A stretch of DNA of 34,696 nucleotides from Lachnospiraceae bacterium (GCA_016280395.1 JAEEGQ010000001.1:1-34696), one strand, 5' to 3'; shown: positions 6,941 through 14,846, numbered from the stretch's first letter. Notes: generated by a model from the letters alone, not told the origin. Numbers and translations: made by a program.

Positions 6941-9730
6941 TTATTCAAGAACGAACTTGTCGTTTACCGAATAATAAGTTGATGACTTGTTGCCGTCAAG
7001 GTCAAGGTTGTAGTAAACATCGAATCCTGTCTCACCGGTAAGTGTTTCGGGATGTCCTTCACCCTTGGTGAACGCTTCGAAGATCTCAGCAGGTACGGTA
7101 ACGGTAATTAAGTACTTACCATTGCCCTTATCCTCTACATTATAAGTAACTTCACGCTCATCATACTTTTTGTCGCCGTTCTTGTAGCGGTCATAGTTGC
7201 AAACAACGATCTTTTCAACAGCAAACTTCGTCTTGTCGGGAAGACCGAGTGTTACTTCGAAGGAAGCAGTCTGGAGACCCTCTGCATTCTTTGTGATCGC
7301 GGTATAATCGAATTCAACAGCAAGTTTGTTAGTACCCTGACTTACAACTGCGGATGTATTGCCGGCGTTAACAAGTGCGTCGAATGACCAGAGAACACCG
7401 TCATAAACAAGAGGGTAAACATCAGCGCTGTTTGTATTAACACCCCAGTTAAGTGTGAAACCACCGGAAATGTCCTGATCTGCCGAAAGTACAGTGATGA
7501 AATCAAGCGGGTTAAGCGAGTTACCGGAGATGGAACCAAATCCCATATCAAACTGACCAACAAGCATCTTGTTGTAGTAAACGTCTGACCACTCAGCGCC
7601 TACCCAGAAGCTGCACTCAAGCTTGTAGAGACCGCCTGTTACGGAATCATCATTGAATGCTGTCTCAAAGAAGTTCTTGATCTCGTTGTGGTAAAGCTCT
7701 TCATGAGTCGGACGCTGCCATGCGATCTCAATCTTGATGACAGTAGGATTCTCTTTCGTTCCGGGTGTGTATTTGCCTTCAGCTTCGAGCTCTGTAAGAG
7801 CAAGTCTGAAGTATTCACGAGCAAGCTCAAGGTTGTAACCGCAGCCGTCCGTATCCTCAAGGAGCTGTTCTACAGCGCTCTTGTGTGCGGCTGTCTTTGC
7901 GTAAGACTTACCGTTTTCAGGATCGGACATGTAGTTTGACGACAGCCAGTCTACAGATCCGATGGAACCTCTTGCGTTAGCAAATGTAACACGGTCGATC
8001 GAAAGGCTTAATGCCTTACGGAAGTGTGCATTGCCAAGTGCGGGTTTAACTTCCCAGTAATCGGATTTCTGATTCTGCTCAACAACGCCGTTCTCACCGA
8101 AGTAGTACTCCCAGGTTGCCTGATCGCAAGCATTTACGTTAAGCTTGAAGTTGGAGGTACCTGTTGTTGTACGTGTACGGGGATCGTTCTTGTAATCATT
8201 TAAGAATTCCTGAGGGATACCTGCGGAATCGAAGTGACCTGCAAGGAATTCGTTGAAGGTTGCGTTCGGATCATTCTGTGCAGCGGTGAAGATCTTTACA
8301 TGGATACCTTCGATGCTGTACTTTGTATCAGCAAATACATAGTAAGGGTTCTTCTTGAAAACGATTTCCTTATCGCTGTTGTAAGCTTCAAGGTAGTATG
8401 CGCCAAGAGACAGAGAGTTATCTACGGGACTCTCGCCGGCATCCTTGTTAAAGCCAAGGTAGTTCTGAGGAGTTACAAGGTCGATGAAGTCCTGAGGAAT
8501 AGGCATGTAAAGGCTTGATGTGATGTAGTACATAGCATAGAAAGCAGTAACCTCTGTTGTGTACTCAAACTCAAAATAGTTCTTGCCGTCTTCTGTGTAA
8601 GTCTTGATACCTACATTCTTCCATGCTGTTTCATTGTAACCGTCAACAGAGCTTTCATAATATTCCTTGAGGCCTTTGATAGCGCCCGATGTTGCTTTTG
8701 CGGTCTCGGAACCACGTACATAATTGTTCTTCTGTGTGCAGAGAAGCTTGAAAGCTGTCTCATAGTCAGCAAGTTCAACGCCGCGGCCGTCGAATGCCTG
8801 ACGGCTGGGAACTGTGGAACCGGTCTTGTACTTAAGGCCGTCAGCGCCTGTTTTTACTTCCATGCGCCACTTTGTAGCCATTCCGTCGCCGTCATCATCG
8901 TTAACTGCAACGGGCTTCTCTTTTGCAAGTGCGGGAACCCAGTCATAACCATCCTTTGTGGAGTTCATGAAGGTTTCTACGAAAGAACCTGCGATATAGG
9001 CGTAGAGATCACCAACAACGGCGCCCTTGTCGTTCAGGTAGTTGAGTGTACCGGGATCGGAAGACTCCATTGTGTGGAGATATTTCTTCCATGCTGCAAC
9101 CTCTTCATAATCAAGGTCCCCATTGATTGAGCCTTCAGCAAGAAGACCGAAACCGTAACCTACGATGTAGTTCTCTGTACCAAGGGTGATACGGGGATTG
9201 TACATAACATAAGCACCATCTTCGAAGAGGGAGATACCGGTCATACCGTTTGTAACGGCATATGCTTCAAGGATACCAAGGATCTTTGCTCTTTCGTCGT
9301 TGTTAGCCTTGGCATAGGAATAAACACCGTCTGCCTTCGGGATAGCAGCAAGAACTGCCGATAAAGCATCTTTGTATGCCTTTTCAATCTCTGCTACCGT
9401 GCTGCCTGCCTTAACGGCCTTCTTGCCGTCTTCGATGGCAGCGCTTACCTTCTTGTCCGAATCAGCGCTAAGCTGATCTTTAATGGCTTTGTAAAGAAGA
9501 TCGAGGTCATATTCGATGTATGCCTGGAAATCGTCTTTTTCCATGTAAGCGCCATCCCAAGGAACTTGGGGAGTAGGAGTCGCAGGCGTATCAGTAGGTT
9601 TTGATTCGCTTTGTGTGGGAGTAGGTGTATTCGTAGGCTTGTCGGTAGCAGTAGGATTTTTATCCTTTCCGCAAGCTGCGAGACCTAAAACCATGCAAAG
9701 CACAAGCAGTAAACTGAGTACTTTTTTCAT
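6941..9730 (-). CDS. oppA: Oligopeptide-binding lipoprotein OppA, enlarged
   Basis: Extracellular lipoprotein that captures peptides for the Opp importer. The ATG at 9730 is chosen because GGAG lies just upstream; an in-frame ATG at 9760 would place that ribosome site inside the gene. The signal peptide ends in LGLAAC with lipidated Cys20. A Pro/Thr-rich linker follows (TDKPTNTPTPTQSESKPTDT), and then an SBP_bac_5-type domain (FRKALSLSIDR, LGAYYLEAYNSDKEIVFKKN). At 929 residues it is far above the usual 540. The N-terminal 200 or so residues after the linker and a C-terminal segment of about 120 residues (FEVTLGLPDKTKFAVEKI) are additions without a recognised family. It is first in the operon, with its own promoter and operator-like site. 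Confidence 0.9.
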   Translation of the reverse strand: MKKVLSLLLVLCMVLGLAACGKDKNPTATDKPTNTPTPTQSESKPTDTPATPTPQVPWDGAYMEKDDFQAYIEYDLDLLYKAIKDQLSADSDKKVSAAIEDGKKAVKAGSTVAEIEKAYKDALSAVLAAIPKADGVYSYAKANNDERAKILGILEAYAVTNGMTGISLFEDGAYVMYNPRITLGTENYIVGYGFGLLAEGSINGDLDYEEVAAWKKYLHTMESSDPGTLNYLNDKGAVVGDLYAYIAGSFVETFMNSTKDGYDWVPALAKEKPVAVNDDDGDGMATKWRMEVKTGADGLKYKTGSTVPSRQAFDGRGVELADYETAFKLLCTQKNNYVRGSETAKATSGAIKGLKEYYESSVDGYNETAWKNVGIKTYTEDGKNYFEFEYTTEVTAFYAMYYITSSLYMPIPQDFIDLVTPQNYLGFNKDAGESPVDNSLSLGAYYLEAYNSDKEIVFKKNPYYVFADTKYSIEGIHVKIFTAAQNDPNATFNEFLAGHFDSAGIPQEFLNDYKNDPRTRTTTGTSNFKLNVNACDQATWEYYFGENGVVEQNQKSDYWEVKPALGNAHFRKALSLSIDRVTFANARGSIGSVDWLSSNYMSDPENGKSYAKTAAHKSAVEQLLEDTDGCGYNLELAREYFRLALTELEAEGKYTPGTKENPTVIKIEIAWQRPTHEELYHNEIKNFFETAFNDDSVTGGLYKLECSFWVGAEWSDVYYNKMLVGQFDMGFGSISGNSLNPLDFITVLSADQDISGGFTLNWGVNTNSADVYPLVYDGVLWSFDALVNAGNTSAVVSQGTNKLAVEFDYTAITKNAEGLQTASFEVTLGLPDKTKFAVEKIVVCNYDRYKNGDKKYDEREVTYNVEDKGNGKYLITVTVPAEIFEAFTKGEGHPETLTGETGFDVYYNLDLDGNKSSTYYSVNDKFVLE

Positions 9731-9762
9731 AAATAGTCTCTCCTTTTGTTTATTTGTCAAAT

Positions 9763-9780
9763 CGTAAACGATATCGTTTA
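9763..9780 (-). promoter_or_regulatory. cre-like palindromic operator of oppA
   Basis: TAAACGATATCGTTTA (9765-9780) is a perfect 16-base palindrome. The frame CGTAAACGATATCG (9763-9776) fits the CcpA cre consensus at all but its two outermost positions. It lies at about +11 to +28 from the predicted start, a normal place for repression by roadblock. Compare the similar site at pckA (432-445). Confidence 0.55.
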
Positions 9781-9797
9781 ACGATTAACGTTGATAC

Positions 9798-9826
9798 ATT
9801 ATATAACATAAAATTCGAAATGACAA
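9798..9826 (-). promoter_or_regulatory. Promoter of the opp operon
   Basis: On the minus strand there is TTGTCA (9821-9826), a 17-base spacer and TATAAT (9798-9803). The expected start is near 9791, directly upstream of the palindromic operator. Confidence 0.8.
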
Positions 9827-10234
9827 GTTTTTTTATTAAAATGCATCGAGAATATTTTATACACAGGAGATAAGCCGCACCGTTGCTGGCTTCTTTTCCG
9901 CTTTATTGCGTTAAAGGGACACTGTTTTTCACGAAATGTTAATAATTATACAAATGTGTTTCTGTGCCGTACATTTGTTCTTTTTGTTTGTCCGACCCTT
10001 TTGGTTTCCCGTGTTGTTCCTTTATTTTGCATGTTTTTATGTGTTTTGCAGGCTTCCCGGTTTCCAAAAAAACACCCGGCACACGCATGCCGGGATTTAT
10101 AAATATTCTTGAAAAAATTTTTGTCTTTCCTGCACGGACACAATCATCGGATAACAAATTCCACACGGACACGATATTTCACGCTGTTTACGGGCCGGAT
10201 CCTGTGGCCTTGTTGCACTGTGCTTCAATTACCC
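9827..10234. other. Intergenic region between the opp operon and the thioredoxin gene
   Basis: About 410 bases without a credible gene. It holds the terminator of the thioredoxin gene (10064-10094) and a run of low-complexity T-rich sequence. Short reading frames on both strands lack ribosome sites and family features. Confidence 0.6.
10064..10094 (-). terminator. Terminator of the ccdA-thioredoxin unit
   Basis: A 7-bp stem, CCCGGCA with TGCCGGG, and a 6-base loop, followed on the minus strand by TGTTTTTTT. It lies about 140 bases past the stop codon. Confidence 0.75.
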
Positions 10235-10927
10235 TTATTTCATGCTGTTTGCAAGCAGCCTGTCTATCATATCAAATAAGCCGATCTGACCGGAGAACGC
10301 GCCAATCCTTTTTTTGAAGATCGTCCCGTCGGGGTTGATAAAAAGTGTAAGCGGTATTCCGCCGGCATTGTAGGTATCGAGCACCTTATCAAGAGTCTCA
10401 TAATAAACAGGAAATGAATATCCCTTTGACGCCATGTACTTATCCGCCTTTGCCCTTGTTTCCTGCCGGCCGTCGCAAAGATCCACGAACATGAACTCCA
10501 CCCTGTCTCCGTAGGTCTTTAAGGCTGCGTCAAAAAACGGGAATTCCTCCTTGCAGTACCCGCACCATGTGGCCCAGATGTTCACCACCAGCGGTTTTCC
10601 GTAAAAATCCGACAGCCTTGCGGTAGTTCCATCACTCTTTACTATATAGAAGTCCTTTGCTCCGTTATCACCGTTAGGGGCTGCAAGCGGAACATCCGTC
10701 ACCGTCACAGGCTCAGCGGCATTGTTCTGCTGGTTGCCGTTCTGCTGCGGGGTCCCGGTCCCCTGCTGTGACCCGTTGAGTGCCGGACTGCCCGTAACCT
10801 CATTCCCGCCATTGACCATATTCTCATACCATGCCGAAATCTTCGGATATACAAGGCTTGCAACCGCAAGTATGATCACAAGTGCCCCCGTAACTATCAG
10901 CGAAGCGACTCCTTTTCCTTTTTCCAT
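10235..10927 (-). CDS. Membrane-anchored thioredoxin-like protein (TlpA/ResA type)
   Basis: A thiol-disulfide oxidoreductase acting outside the membrane. Residues about 7-27 form an uncleaved membrane anchor, followed by a Gly/Asn/Gln-rich linker (about 39-72) and an AhpC-TSA/thioredoxin fold with active site WCGYC (121-125) in VVNIWATWCGYCKEEFP. The cis-proline region is GGIPLTLFINPDG. The ATG at 10927 has AGGGA about 10 bases upstream; a TTG at 10936 is too close to it. The ccdA gene lies 200 bases upstream on the same strand, and CcdA commonly supplies electrons to such proteins. The leader contains a perfect 8-bp hairpin (10942-10961). The substrate is unknown; cytochrome c maturation genes are not seen here, so general repair of exported proteins is as likely. 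Confidence 0.9.
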   Translation of the reverse strand: MEKGKGVASLIVTGALVIILAVASLVYPKISAWYENMVNGGNEVTGSPALNGSQQGTGTPQQNGNQQNNAAEPVTVTDVPLAAPNGDNGAKDFYIVKSDGTTARLSDFYGKPLVVNIWATWCGYCKEEFPFFDAALKTYGDRVEFMFVDLCDGRQETRAKADKYMASKGYSFPVYYETLDKVLDTYNAGGIPLTLFINPDGTIFKKRIGAFSGQIGLFDMIDRLLANSMK

Positions 10928-10941
10928 AGTTCTCAAATCCC

Positions 10942-10961
10942 TATATCCGTTCCCGGATATA
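10942..10961 (-). other. Leader hairpin upstream of the thioredoxin gene
   Basis: TATATCCG and CGGATATA form a perfect 8-bp stem around a 4-base loop about 15 bases before the start codon. It may affect translation or mRNA stability; there is no terminator T-tract. Confidence 0.35.
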
Positions 10962-11138
10962 CCTTCCTTTCATGTATTAATTTCTAAAATCACTAAGGTT
11001 GATGAATGTTCTGTTTTCATTTTGTGTTATTTCGGGGGTGTTTCAGCAATGGCCCAAAGTGATGTTTAACCCGGTAGTTTGACGACTGCTCCTTTGCGCC
11101 ATCTCTTTACCGCATTTCCTGCGATCCCCGGCGTATCT

Positions 11139-11795
11139 TTATGAAAAGAGCGTCGTGTATTTCCCGAAGACTCCGAAGATCATAAGTATCCCCACGATAA
11201 CAAGAAACGCCCCGCACACGATATTTATTATCCTGTAATGTTCCCTCACAAAGCGTATCGCTTCGGAAAGCTGACCGATGACAAGTGCCGCAAGTAGAAA
11301 CGGAACCGCAAGCCCAAGCGAATAAACAAGCAATAGCAGCGCGCCCTTTAAGGCACCCGCAGAAGACGCCGCAAGCATAAGCGCCGACCCAAGGAACGGG
11401 CCGGTGCACGGGGTCAGGTTGATCGCATAGATCATGCCGAAAAGCATGGACGAAACAAATGTTCCGCGCTTTATGCCCGAGCCGTCAACGGACTTGAAAA
11501 ACGGGATCTCGATCCCCGCTATATAAACAACGCCGAATAGTATCACGATGATACCGCACACGATCTCAACGATCCGCAGGTTTGCATCAAGCAGCTTTCC
11601 CACCGTTCCCGCAAAAACGCCCAGGCACACAAACAGCAGTGTGAAGCCCAGCACAAAGAAAAGCGAATGCAGGATCGTTTTCTTCTTCTTGCCTTCTCCG
11701 CCCGCGATAAACGAGATATACACAGGCAAAAGCGGCAGCATGCATGGGGATATGAACGAAACGAGCCCCTCTGTAAATGTTACGATATATTCCAT
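11139..11795 (-). CDS. ccdA: CcdA-type thiol-disulfide transmembrane transporter
   Basis: A six-helix membrane protein that carries reducing equivalents from cytoplasmic thioredoxin to extracytoplasmic thiol proteins. It shows the paired redox cysteines of the DsbD-beta/CcdA family: FISPCMLPLLPVYISF (Cys18) and NLTPCTGPFLGSALML (Cys130), each in the first helix of a three-helix repeat. At 218 residues it has the normal length of a stand-alone CcdA. The ATG at 11795 has a weakly spaced AAGGA about 13 bases upstream. The partner is almost certainly the WCGYC protein immediately downstream. The region before it contains a 38-base direct repeat and the end of the HAD gene. Confidence 0.92.
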   Translation of the reverse strand: MEYIVTFTEGLVSFISPCMLPLLPVYISFIAGGEGKKKKTILHSLFFVLGFTLLFVCLGVFAGTVGKLLDANLRIVEIVCGIIVILFGVVYIAGIEIPFFKSVDGSGIKRGTFVSSMLFGMIYAINLTPCTGPFLGSALMLAASSAGALKGALLLLVYSLGLAVPFLLAALVIGQLSEAIRFVREHYRIINIVCGAFLVIVGILMIFGVFGKYTTLFS

Positions 11796-11832
11796 TTTTA
11801 ACTATACTGTCCTTCCGTTATCCACACAGCTA

Positions 11833-11924
11833 CTGTCGTTCTCCGTGCCTGTTGCATAGCCTTGGCACCGGCTTACTGTACAGCCGCTGTCATTCCCCGT
11901 GCCTGTTGCATAGCCTTGGCACCG
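11833..11924. repeat. Direct repeat between the HAD gene and ccdA
   Basis: Two copies of a 38-base sequence at 11833-11870 and 11887-11924 (period 54), differing at two positions. Each contains GCCTGTTGCATAGCCTTGG. It lies wholly between genes, in the ccdA leader. Confidence 0.85.
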
Positions 11925-11938
11925 ACACTGCCGCCATA

Positions 11939-12448
11939 TTACAGAACTCCCAGCTCCTCCAGCTTCTTTCTGGTGTTCTCAAAATTGGTGTGCAGGATCC
12001 CGGTCCCACCGGCCTTCTCCCACGCATCCACATTACTCTGGTAATCGTCGATCAGGATGCAGCCTTTTCCTGTGCAGAGCAGCGGTTTTTCCGCGCGGTA
12101 TACGATATTCACCTCATAATCGCCGGGGAGATATTTCTTAAGCCACTCCTCCTTATCCGCCCTTGCCTCATCAATACCGCGTTTCGGACGCGGAATACCG
12201 GTCAGGATCCCACATTTTGTGCCAAATCTTTCATGCATCTCGTTAAAAAACTCCAAAGCCCCCGGGATTGGATGCAGCTTCCCGTAAAAATGAGCTTCCT
12301 TCTCACGCATATTTTCATAAAGCCTGTCAGTCTCCTCAGGACTCTGCTTCCCTTGCGGGATAGCAGGAAGCCCGAGGAGCTCTTCCACGCCCCTGTCAAA
12401 ATCGGCAAGCACGCCGTCCATATCAAAATACAGTTTATCAGGGATCAT
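11939..12448 (-). CDS. HAD-family 5'-nucleotidase, NT5C type
   Basis: A 169-residue cytoplasmic phosphatase. The N-terminal YFDMDGVLADF carries the HAD nucleophile and general acid (Asp9, Asp11). ILTGIPRP provides motif II, and GKGCILIDDYQSNVDAW the motif IV acidic pair, which binds Mg. This layout, with a small helical cap and a D-M-D-G-V-L-A-D-F start, matches the NT5C/5'(3')-deoxyribonucleotidase subfamily; the exact nucleotide substrate cannot be read from sequence. The start has GGAGG 4 bases upstream of the ATG. It has its own promoter (12643-12671) and an unusually long leader of about 190 bases containing a tandem duplication. Confidence 0.85.
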   Translation of the reverse strand: MIPDKLYFDMDGVLADFDRGVEELLGLPAIPQGKQSPEETDRLYENMREKEAHFYGKLHPIPGALEFFNEMHERFGTKCGILTGIPRPKRGIDEARADKEEWLKKYLPGDYEVNIVYRAEKPLLCTGKGCILIDDYQSNVDAWEKAGGTGILHTNFENTRKKLEELGVL

Positions 12449-12524
12449 ACATCCTCCATTGCTATAGTCATTCTTCCGTCGCTATGCCCGGTCTTTCCGT
12501 CAGCATACAGGGAATTTTTATTCA

Positions 12525-12596
12525 CACCCGGCTTCTCACCGGCTTTACCGCACCAGGAATTGTTGCACCCGGCTTCTCTCCGGCTTTACCGCACCA
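12525..12596. repeat. Tandem duplication in the leader of the HAD gene
   Basis: Two 31-base copies at 12525-12555 and 12566-12596 (period 41) with one mismatch, each containing CCGGCTTTACCGCACCA. It falls between the predicted transcription start (about 12636) and the start codon. Confidence 0.85.
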
Positions 12597-12642
12597 TTGT
12601 AGTTGCGGTCCGTGTTGATCGCATTGTTTGTATTGTAAATGC

Positions 12643-12671
12643 ATTATAACCGAGGATTGCCTTTATGTAAA
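12643..12671 (-). promoter_or_regulatory. Promoter of the HAD nucleotidase gene
   Basis: On the minus strand there is TTTACA (12666-12671), a 17-base spacer and TATAAT (12643-12648). Confidence 0.7.
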
Positions 12672-12694
12672 CCCAAATAATCCCCCGGTCACTG

Positions 12695-12751
12695 TCAAGT
12701 AAGCTCCAAAATACCCAACCAGGCTGACTCCTACTCGATCCGATGGGTCAT
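12695..12751 (-). repeat. Hairpin element, copy E1
   Basis: Minus-strand sequence starting ATGACCCATCGGATCG, matching copy E2 (14713-14777) at 26 of the first 28 bases. It continues into a stem formed by CGAGTAGG and CTTACTTG (8 bp with two GU pairs). The conserved head and differing but still pairing stem suggest an RNA or mobile palindromic element. It lies between a terminator and the promoter of the next gene. Confidence 0.6.
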
Positions 12752-12820
12752 CCCGTGTCCCCGCTCCGCTCGATGAACGCTAGCTCAGCCTTTGGCATAC
12801 AAACAGGCTTGTGCAAAGGG

Positions 12821-12833
12821 CATTCGCTTATCG
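12821..12833 (-). repeat. Post-terminator shared sequence, copy 1
   Basis: CATTCGCTTATCG on the plus strand; 12 of 13 bases recur at 25917-25929 in the same place relative to a terminator hairpin. A looser version occurs at about 29707-29724. Confidence 0.55.
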
Positions 12834-12879
12834 CACAAAAACAGCACCCCAAGAAAGGAAGAAGGGTGCTGTCTTTGTG
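12834..12879 (-). terminator. Terminator of the carbohydrate-binding lipoprotein gene, possibly bidirectional
   Basis: ACAGCACCC (12841-12849) and GGGTGCTGT (12864-12872), extended by CACAAA and TTTGTG after one mismatch. T-runs are present in both directions. It lies about 140 bases past the stop at 13013. Confidence 0.8.
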
Positions 12880-13012
12880 TTTTATGTATATTAGGAGTGG
12901 AGGGGAACTGCAAATTTAGATTAAACCTCCATGCTGCGCGCAGCGTGCATCTGTTGCGTTTGTGCAAGGATCACGCAGCACAAATTCGATGTTTGAAAGC
13001 AGGCTTTCAAGC

Positions 13013-14395
13013 TTATCGTCTTCCGGGCCATCCGCCCTGACCGCCCTGGCCGCCCTGACCGCCCGGGCGCATCTGTCCACCGCCCATACCGCCGGGCCCG
13101 AACTGCTGGTTCGGCATTTCGGAAATCTGTGTTCCGTTTACGATAACAGTACCGCCTGTGATCGTGCCGGATACATCATAGTCGAAGGACGACACTGTTG
13201 CCGTAATGTTGATATTTCCGCCTGTAACCGCTATCGATCCGTTGGAATCGACCGCATCCGTGTCGCCCTGCCCCATCACTATGGTGATGTTTCCGCCGTT
13301 AAGCTCTACAAGCACATTCTCTGCGGTGCTCTTTTGTGATGCGTTTATTCCGTCATCCGAAGCATTGATGTTTACGGTTCCGTCGTTGATCGCTACATGT
13401 GTCGCCTCTATTCCTTCGGAAGCGGTAATGTCAATGTTTCCGCCGTCGATCGTCACCGTCGTGGTGCCCCGGAGGCCGTCGCTCTTTGCTTTTATGCCGA
13501 TCGTGCCGCCGCTTATATATATATAACCTACAGTGTTATCGTCGCTGTTCTCGCTGTGGAATCCGTCTTTTGAAGTGGTTATCGTAAAGGTTCCGCCTGC
13601 AATACGGATCGAATCGTTAGCTTCAAACGCGTCAAGCGCGCAGTTTACAACATAGGTACCGCCTGTTACCTTCAGATCATCCTTACAGCTTACGGCATTG
13701 CCCTTTGTCGACTCTATGTTGAGCGTGCCAAGACCGTTCAGTGTTAAGTCGTCCTTCGAATAGATCACGGCATCAAGGTTCGTTTCCCCGTCAGCTTTAA
13801 ATGTGCCTGTTGTCTTAAGCGTATTTTCCGTGCCTGAAGCTGTTGTGACAAACACCTTGTCCGCAGACTTGACATATATCGCGGGCGCATCGGCATTTGT
13901 TATGGTGAGGCCGTTTAACACAAGCTGAACCTTGTCTTTATCCTTGTCGGCCTCAATGATTACCGTTGCATCCGTTGCAGTCCCGCTGAGAACATACACT
14001 CCCGCGGCAGTTATCGTAACATCTTCGCCGCTCTTTACCGTGATATTTGTGGCTTCGCTAAGGTCTGCCGTCTGTTCAAGGTCTCTTGACGAGAAAAGAT
14101 CACTTCCGGAAGTACCGTCGATGTTACCTGTCGAAGTACTGCCGTTTTCAGAACCGGTATTGCCTGTCTGTCCGGTGCTGCCGTTGTTTGAACTCCCGTT
14201 TTCCGTGCCGCTGTTTGGGCTGTTGTTATCCGTTGTTCCGCTGTTGTTAATAGTGCTGCCGTTATTTGTATTATTCTGTGATGTTCCGGCAGGTGTCGTG
14301 TTGCCCGAACGCGAAGCGGCACACGCGGTAAGACCTGCCGTGAGCACCAATACCGCAATAATTGCTGTTAATCTTCTTATTCCATGTTTTCTCAT
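13013..14395 (-). CDS. Cthe_2159-like carbohydrate-binding lipoprotein
   Basis: A 460-residue surface lipoprotein. The signal peptide ends LTAGLTAC with Cys25. A low-complexity Asn/Gly/Ser/Thr linker of about 75 residues follows. Residues about 100-430 hold right-handed beta-helix-type repeats with recurring GGTxxI and SDGL/SDDGI turns (ISGGTIGIKAKSDGLRG, INDGTVNINASDDGINA). The tail is Gly-rich (GGMGGGQMRPGGQGGQGG). This is the layout of the Cthe_2159 family, whose characterised member from Clostridium thermocellum is a calcium-binding beta-helix that binds cellulose and acidic polysaccharide. No enzyme motif is seen. The ATG at 14395 has GGAGG 8 bases upstream. It is monocistronic between two terminators. 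Confidence 0.88.
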   Translation of the reverse strand: MRKHGIRRLTAIIAVLVLTAGLTACAASRSGNTTPAGTSQNNTNNGSTINNSGTTDNNSPNSGTENGSSNNGSTGQTGNTGSENGSTSTGNIDGTSGSDLFSSRDLEQTADLSEATNITVKSGEDVTITAAGVYVLSGTATDATVIIEADKDKDKVQLVLNGLTITNADAPAIYVKSADKVFVTTASGTENTLKTTGTFKADGETNLDAVIYSKDDLTLNGLGTLNIESTKGNAVSCKDDLKVTGGTYVVNCALDAFEANDSIRIAGGTFTITTSKDGFHSENSDDNTVGYIYISGGTIGIKAKSDGLRGTTTVTIDGGNIDITASEGIEATHVAINDGTVNINASDDGINASQKSTAENVLVELNGGNITIVMGQGDTDAVDSNGSIAVTGGNINITATVSSFDYDVSGTITGGTVIVNGTQISEMPNQQFGPGGMGGGQMRPGGQGGQGGQGGWPGRR

Positions 14396-14712
14396 ACTCT
14401 TGTCCTCCTATACTCTGCGAAACATCCGTTAATGCCTTTTACTCGCCGTCACATCTTCATGAACTTCTTCGTTTTCCTGTATGGTCGTTCATGCTGTCAC
14501 ACCTTCATGGACTTCTTAGTTTTCCTGTACAGTTGTATAAGCTGTCCGGGCTTTTCATGCCAATGCTTTACCGGCTTTATTTTTGCGGAAGTCTTGTTTG
14601 CCGGGCTAAGGAGTGCCGTTCAGCTTGTCCACATAATACAGGTCAAATGTGTCATAAAAATGTTTCCATCGTGAAGAAAAAGTGTTTGTCCGGTGTTTAA
14701 ATTGTGTTTTCT
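14396..14712. other. Upstream region of the carbohydrate-binding lipoprotein gene
   Basis: About 315 bases without a supported gene. It contains a divergent 48-base tandem duplication (14448-14543) and, near 14633-14638, a possible -10 (TATTAT on the minus strand) without a good -35. A small minus-strand reading frame at 14620-14838 runs through the terminator and element E2 and is not credible. Confidence 0.5.
14448..14543. repeat. Divergent tandem duplication upstream of the lipoprotein gene
   Basis: Two adjacent 48-base units (14448-14495 and 14496-14543) share roughly four bases in five, including CTTCATG and GTTTTCCTGTA. This is older than the duplications near 11.85 and 12.55 kb. Confidence 0.75.
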
Positions 14713-14777
14713 GGGCAGGAGGCACCCTGCATCTCCATAATCGAGCAGCCTGACTCCTGCCCGATCCGATGGGTCAT
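14713..14777 (-). repeat. Hairpin element, copy E2
   Basis: Starts ATGACCCATCGGATCG on the minus strand like copy E1. GGGCAGGAG (plus strand 14713-14721) pairs perfectly with CTCCTGCCC (14755-14763) to give a 9-bp stem, with room for inner pairing. It directly follows the terminator of the large nuclease gene. Confidence 0.65.
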
Positions 14778-14782
14778 TGCAT

Positions 14783-14814
14783 AAGAAAAGCCCCAGTCTT
14801 TTCAGACCGGGACT
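14783..14814 (-). terminator. Terminator of the large nuclease gene
   Basis: An 11-bp stem (minus strand AGTCCCGGTCT with AGACTGGGGCT, two GU pairs) closed by a GAAA tetraloop and followed by TTTTCTT. It begins 33 bases past the stop. Confidence 0.88.
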
Positions 14815-14846
14815 TTGTCTCTTAGGTTTTCCAAGCATTTATCTGC

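Larger units (their letters stand above)
12672..13012. other. Intergenic region after the carbohydrate-binding lipoprotein gene
   Basis: No gene is supported in these 340 bases. In minus-strand order it holds a 7-bp hairpin just after the upstream stop (12993-13010), a strong terminator (12834-12879), a post-terminator shared sequence (12821-12833) and hairpin element copy E1 (about 12695-12751). Short reading frames on both strands have no ribosome sites. Confidence 0.6.

Noticed and set aside
11777-12649. A 290-codon plus-strand reading frame spanning three gene boundaries
   Set aside because: It runs antisense through the HAD gene and the intergenic repeats, has no ribosome site and shows no family features.
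14620-14838. A small minus-strand gene of 72 codons
   Set aside because: It runs through the nuclease terminator and hairpin element E2 and has no ribosome site; the resemblance to the E1 reading frame is due to the shared DNA element.
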